Below, piece by piece: positions 6,775 through 8,143 of a DNA stretch of 8,143 nt. The stretch covers positions 1 through 8,143 of the forward strand of contig DAOVNC010000145.1 in the NCBI GenBank assembly GCA_030630445.1, in the 5' to 3' direction. The first letter of the stretch is position 1. Each line of letters starts with the position of its first letter. Under the pieces are notes generated by a model. That model saw nothing but the letters and a program-made list of their open reading frames with translations, did not search any database and had not been told where the DNA came from. Made by a program: the position numbers and the translations under genes. Origin of the DNA: Kiritimatiellales bacterium (GTDB taxonomy: Bacteria; Verrucomicrobiota; Kiritimatiellia; Kiritimatiellales; Pontiellaceae).

Positions 6775-6858
6775 TTAGTTGTCGGATGCCAAGGTGTAGC
6801 CGCGATCCATGATCGCGAAGGTTTGGCAATAGGTATTGCGTACGCCGGTGGGGTCTCC
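6775..6858 (-). pseudogene. 3' coding remnant, protein not recognised
   Basis: On the minus strand, 28 codons ending in TAA at 6775 read as a plausible protein tail (G-D-P-T-G-V-R-N-T-Y-C-Q-T-F-A-I-M-D-R-G-Y-...-S-D-N) with codon choice like the neighbouring genes. Upstream, the frame runs at once into the GC-rich palindromes at 6857-6900 and loses coding character, although it stays open to a TTG at 7041. I read it as the end of a broken gene. It could also be chance; no family is recognised. Confidence 0.3.
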
Positions 6859-6900
6859 CCGTGAGGGGCGTTGCCCCAACGGGGGCCCACGTCCGGCCCC
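6857..6900. repeat. GC-rich double palindrome (REP-like)
   Basis: Hairpin 1: CCCCGT..GGGGC (6857-6869) pairs with GCCCC.ACGGGG (6873-6884) around GTT, 11 bp with a small internal loop. Hairpin 2: GGGGCC (6882-6887) pairs with GGCCCC (6895-6900); it shares bases with hairpin 1, so only one can form at a time. An ACACGTGT palindrome follows at 6907-6914. No T-run follows either hairpin, so these are not ordinary terminators. They look like a dispersed palindromic element, which one copy cannot prove. Confidence 0.4.
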
Positions 6901-6940
6901 CTCCCTACACGTGTGGAAGAGGACCCCGAATAAATCCATT

Positions 6941-6973
6941 TTCTTTGCGGCTTTCGCGATCTTCTGTTGAACT
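6941..6973. repeat. Candidate dispersed intergenic repeat with ~10-bp period
   Basis: TTCTTTGCGG / CTTTCGCGAT / CTTCTGTTGA reads as three loosely related 10-mers. On the minus strand this gives a CGCGAAAG.CGCAAAGA pattern of a kind I recall between genes in several environmental bacterial groups. Only one copy is in this window, so the call rests on resemblance. Confidence 0.3.
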
Positions 6974-7039
6974 CTCCTGTTGCTCGGTATCCGGCAATAT
7001 TTCCCTGACAGAGTACGAGTCTCCTGTCTCAAATCCTTC

Positions 7040-7079
7040 AAAAACGCCTTTAAAAAAGACGTTTTTAAAGGCGTTTTTT
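7040..7079. terminator. Strong bidirectional terminator
   Basis: A perfect 17-bp stem (7040-7056 with 7062-7078), AAAAACGCCTTTAAAAA and its complement, around the 5-nt loop AGACG. The T-rich right arm runs into one further T, and the A-rich left arm gives a T-run on the minus strand, so it should work in both directions. It is the first clear terminator after the three-gene cluster, 280 bp past that stop, and insulates the small gene at 7157. Confidence 0.88.
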
Positions 7080-7107
7080 AGAGGGGTAAAATAGGGGTGA
7101 AAAATCA

Positions 7108-7136
7108 TTGCACAAAGAGGTCCCTAGGCATATACA
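7108..7136 (+). promoter_or_regulatory. Weak candidate promoter of the small gene
   Basis: TTGCAC (7108-7113) and TATACA (7131-7136) lie 17 bp apart, matching the sigma-70 boxes at 3 of 6 and 4 of 6 positions. It sits between the strong terminator and the gene start at 7157, where a promoter is required, which is the main support. Confidence 0.3.
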
Positions 7137-7156
7137 ACCCCTAGAGGGTGATCGTT

Positions 7157-7393
7157 ATGATGAATGACTACATAGAGGAGGAGATCATTGTTCACCCGAT
7201 TCACGGAATGCAGCTTTCCGAGGGGTATATCCGCAAAGATAACTCCAAGGGATTCCTAGGATGCCTGCCCGGGCTCATGCCGTTGGCAGGCAAGACCATG
7301 GAGGAGGTTCGGTTGCGGTTGGAGCACGAGGCCAAGGAGTATTATGGCGACGATGTGGTCGTTGAAATTGCTCCCCGTGCCCTTGCCATCTAG
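7157..7393 (+). CDS. Small acidic protein, unrecognised; faint polysaccharide-export-domain resemblance
   Basis: 78 residues, ATG at 7157 with GAGG (7144-7147) 9 nt before; an in-frame GTG at 7148 and ATG at 7160 are alternatives. There is no signal peptide or membrane helix, so it is probably cytoplasmic. The second half, L-S-E-G-Y-I-R then L-P-G-L-M-P-L-A-G-K-T-M-E-E-V-R-L-R-L followed by E-Y-Y-G-D-D-V-V-V-E-I, has the rhythm of the Wza-type polysaccharide-export domain (glycine-rich strand, G-x-T-x-E-E helix, then a V-x-V strand). It lacks the export protein's N-terminus and lipobox, so it may be a stand-alone derivative or a coincidence. It is flanked by terminators on both sides and is thus a single-gene unit. 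Function unknown. Confidence 0.65.
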   Translation: MMNDYIEEEIIVHPIHGMQLSEGYIRKDNSKGFLGCLPGLMPLAGKTMEEVRLRLEHEAKEYYGDDVVVEIAPRALAI

Positions 7394-7456
7394 TTTGGTA
7401 TTCCATTGGTCGGGTTCCCGCAGGATCTGGGTCCTTGTCTGTCGGATCCTATGGCG

Positions 7457-7481
7457 ACGGGGTTTGTTCCCGTGGTTTTTT
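7457..7481 (+). terminator. Rho-independent terminator of the small gene
   Basis: The stem ACGGGG (7457-7462) / TCCCGT (7468-7473) has five standard pairs plus one G-T, around the loop TTTGT, followed by GG and six T (7476-7481). It lies 63 bp past the stop at 7393 and just before the converging prepilin gene's end. The short stem makes it of moderate strength. Confidence 0.55.
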
Positions 7482-7485
7482 CCGG

Positions 7486-7854
7486 TTAGCGTAGCGTGTG
7501 CGAGGCAATTCCGCTTTCACAGGTGGCGGGGTTGTCCAAGCCGTTGTAGTGGCATTCTGACCCGGTGGGGCACATCGGACGCTCGCCGCCTCTGATATAC
7601 GTGGAGCAGGTGTCGCGGTAGTAGGGATTTCCGATGGAACCCGGCCCGTCGTTTTCACCCCAGGCATTTTCCATGGCTGCCATCTGTTTTGCTGCTTCCA
7701 TTTGGCGCAGGTTGTTACGGCATGCATGGGTCGCGGAATTATTCCGCGCTTTGCTGAATGAGGGAATCGCAATGCCTGCCAACAACCCGATGATTGCGGT
7801 CACGATCATAATCTCAACTAATGTGAAGCCTTGTTTGTGTGGTTGTATTTCCAT
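7486..7854 (-). CDS. Type IV pilin/type II secretion pseudopilin-like protein (prepilin N-terminal methylation motif)
   Basis: 122 residues. Seen: a short leader M-E-I-Q-P-H-K-Q-G, then F-T-L-V-E-I-M-I-V-T-A-I-I-G-L-L-A-G-I-A-I-P (10-31), the class III prepilin signal. The peptidase cuts after G9, F10 is N-methylated and E14 is the conserved Glu+5. The helix continues to about residue 65 (C-R-N-N-L-R-Q-M-E-A-A-K). The small globular part has cysteines C45, C83, C95, C101 and C112 and the phrase P-M-C-P-T-G, as in short pseudopilins of Kiritimatiellota/Lentisphaerae. It acts as a subunit of a pilus or secretion pseudopilus in the inner membrane/periplasm. Its assembly genes are not in this window, so it is an orphan here. 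The start is fixed by a TAG three codons upstream; the AGAGGA before the ATG is too close for an ordinary ribosome site, so the AGGG 7 nt before the ATG may serve. Confidence 0.92.
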   Translation of the reverse strand: MEIQPHKQGFTLVEIMIVTAIIGLLAGIAIPSFSKARNNSATHACRNNLRQMEAAKQMAAMENAWGENDGPGSIGNPYYRDTCSTYIRGGERPMCPTGSECHYNGLDNPATCESGIASHTLR

Positions 7855-7887
7855 TCCTCTACCCTATGGCGTAACCCCTCTGATAAA

Positions 7888-7903
7888 CGCAGTTTGCATG
7901 CCA
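7888..7903 (-). promoter_or_regulatory. Sigma-54 (RpoN) promoter of the prepilin-like gene
   Basis: Minus strand TGGCATGCAAACTGCG fits the -24/-12 consensus TGGCACG-N4-TTGCA: GG and GC are at the required spacing, with T for C in the -24 box and C for T in the -12 box. Initiation would fall near 7877, leaving a leader of about 23 nt to the ATG at 7854. Many type IV pilin genes use RpoN, which agrees. No enhancer site is identified. Confidence 0.6.
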
Positions 7904-7988
7904 ATAAATCAGTTTGGTGCCATTCATGGCAAGCCACATGTTTTCAGGGCAAGTCTGGGTTTGTGATTTCCCCGTTTCATGGTAAAAG

Positions 7989-8005
7989 TTTCCAATGCTT
8001 GGAAA
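7989..8005. promoter_or_regulatory. 17-bp perfect palindrome before rsgA
   Basis: TTTCCAA-TGC-TTGGAAA has 7-bp arms around three bases and ends 12 bp before the rsgA ATG, abutting the weak ribosome site GAGA (8007-8010). It could be an operator for the divergent prepilin/rsgA region or a small RNA hairpin affecting translation of rsgA. A weak promoter candidate, TTGTGA (7961-7966) and TAAAAG (7983-7988) 16 bp apart, lies just upstream. Confidence 0.35.
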
Positions 8006-8017
8006 TGAGAACATTCA

Positions 8018-8143
8018 ATGACTCTGGAAGAATTTGGCTTTAGCCAATGGTTCCGCGATCAGGTTGATCCGAACAACGCCGACGGCCTGGCCGTTGCGCG
8101 CGTGACCGCCGTGCACAAGGGTGCCTGCGAGGTCTCCGACGGC
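8018..8143 (+). CDS. rsgA: Ribosome small subunit-dependent GTPase A, N-terminus (3' truncated by window edge)
   Basis: RsgA is a circularly permuted cytoplasmic GTPase that checks late maturation of the 30S subunit. Only the first 42 residues are present. The N-terminal pattern is that of the family: L-E-E-F-G-F-S-Q-W-F followed by D-G-L-A-V-A-R-V-T-A-V-H-K-G-A-C-E-V, which is the lead-in helix and first strands of the OB-fold (compare the usual G-L-x-P-G-R-V-x-x-x-H-K-G-x-Y-x-V). The GTPase and zinc domains lie beyond the edge. The start is ATG 8018, with GAGA 7 nt before; no other in-frame start is near. It is divergent from the prepilin-like gene across a 163-bp gap. Confidence 0.78.
   Translation, partial: MTLEEFGFSQWFRDQVDPNNADGLAVARVTAVHKGACEVSDG

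Noticed and set aside
2668..7022. The 11-mer GAGTACGAGTC occurring in two intergenic regions (near 2668 and 7013)
   Set aside because: Flanks do not match, and one shared 11-mer in 8 kb is too little to call a repeat or attachment site.
6905..7108. 67-codon minus-strand open frame
   Set aside because: Its first part is the translation of the 7040-7078 terminator hairpin, with no ribosome site and no known motif.

Overview
The window looks like a chromosomal segment of a Gram-negative-type bacterium of the PVC group, most likely Kiritimatiellota (Pontiella-like). This is inference from three things: a planctomycete-style sulfatase with a helical C-terminal extension, a short cysteine-rich prepilin-type protein of the sort common in Kiritimatiellota/Lentisphaerae, and an envelope operon carrying a lipoprotein. 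There is no 16S gene or other decisive marker. The base composition is moderately GC-rich, which produces many long antisense shadow frames. No tRNA, rRNA, CRISPR array, transposase or phage gene was seen.

Layout from left to right. (1) 2-1315 (+): C-terminal part of a type I sulfatase that enters from the left edge. (2) A convergent pair of genes on the minus strand, apt (adenine phosphoribosyltransferase, 2090-2608) followed by a secreted YceI-family protein (1461-2024), closed by a strong minus-strand terminator at 1406-1439. (3) 2747-6760 (+): a promoter region with two inverted repeats, then a tight three-gene cluster. It encodes a MotA/TolQ/ExbB-type channel protein with a long repetitive cytoplasmic tail, a single-span inner-membrane protein with a MotB/ExbD-like aspartate at its membrane helix, and a lipoprotein made of five PEGA-like repeats. 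(4) 6761-7156: a gene-free stretch holding a coding remnant, GC-rich palindromes, a candidate dispersed repeat and a perfect 17-bp-stem bidirectional terminator. (5) 7157-7393 (+): a small unrecognised acidic protein with its own terminator. (6) 7486-7854 (-): a type IV pilin/pseudopilin-like protein preceded by a convincing sigma-54 promoter. (7) 8018-8143 (+): the start of rsgA (ribosome-assembly GTPase), running off the right edge.

The most interesting unit is the three-gene cluster. Its first two genes have the layout of an ion-driven stator pair: a four-helix channel subunit plus a single-helix Asp-bearing subunit. The channel subunit carries a roughly 280-residue predicted helical tail built on an unusually regular 22-residue repeat. 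The second subunit has no recognisable peptidoglycan-binding domain, and the third gene is a repeat lipoprotein in place of a known Tol/Ton/flagellar partner. I infer an uncharacterised ion-powered envelope machine. It resembles the ZorA/ZorB half of Zorya defence systems in outline but lacks the Zorya effector genes. The remaining genes look like ordinary housekeeping or accessory genes.
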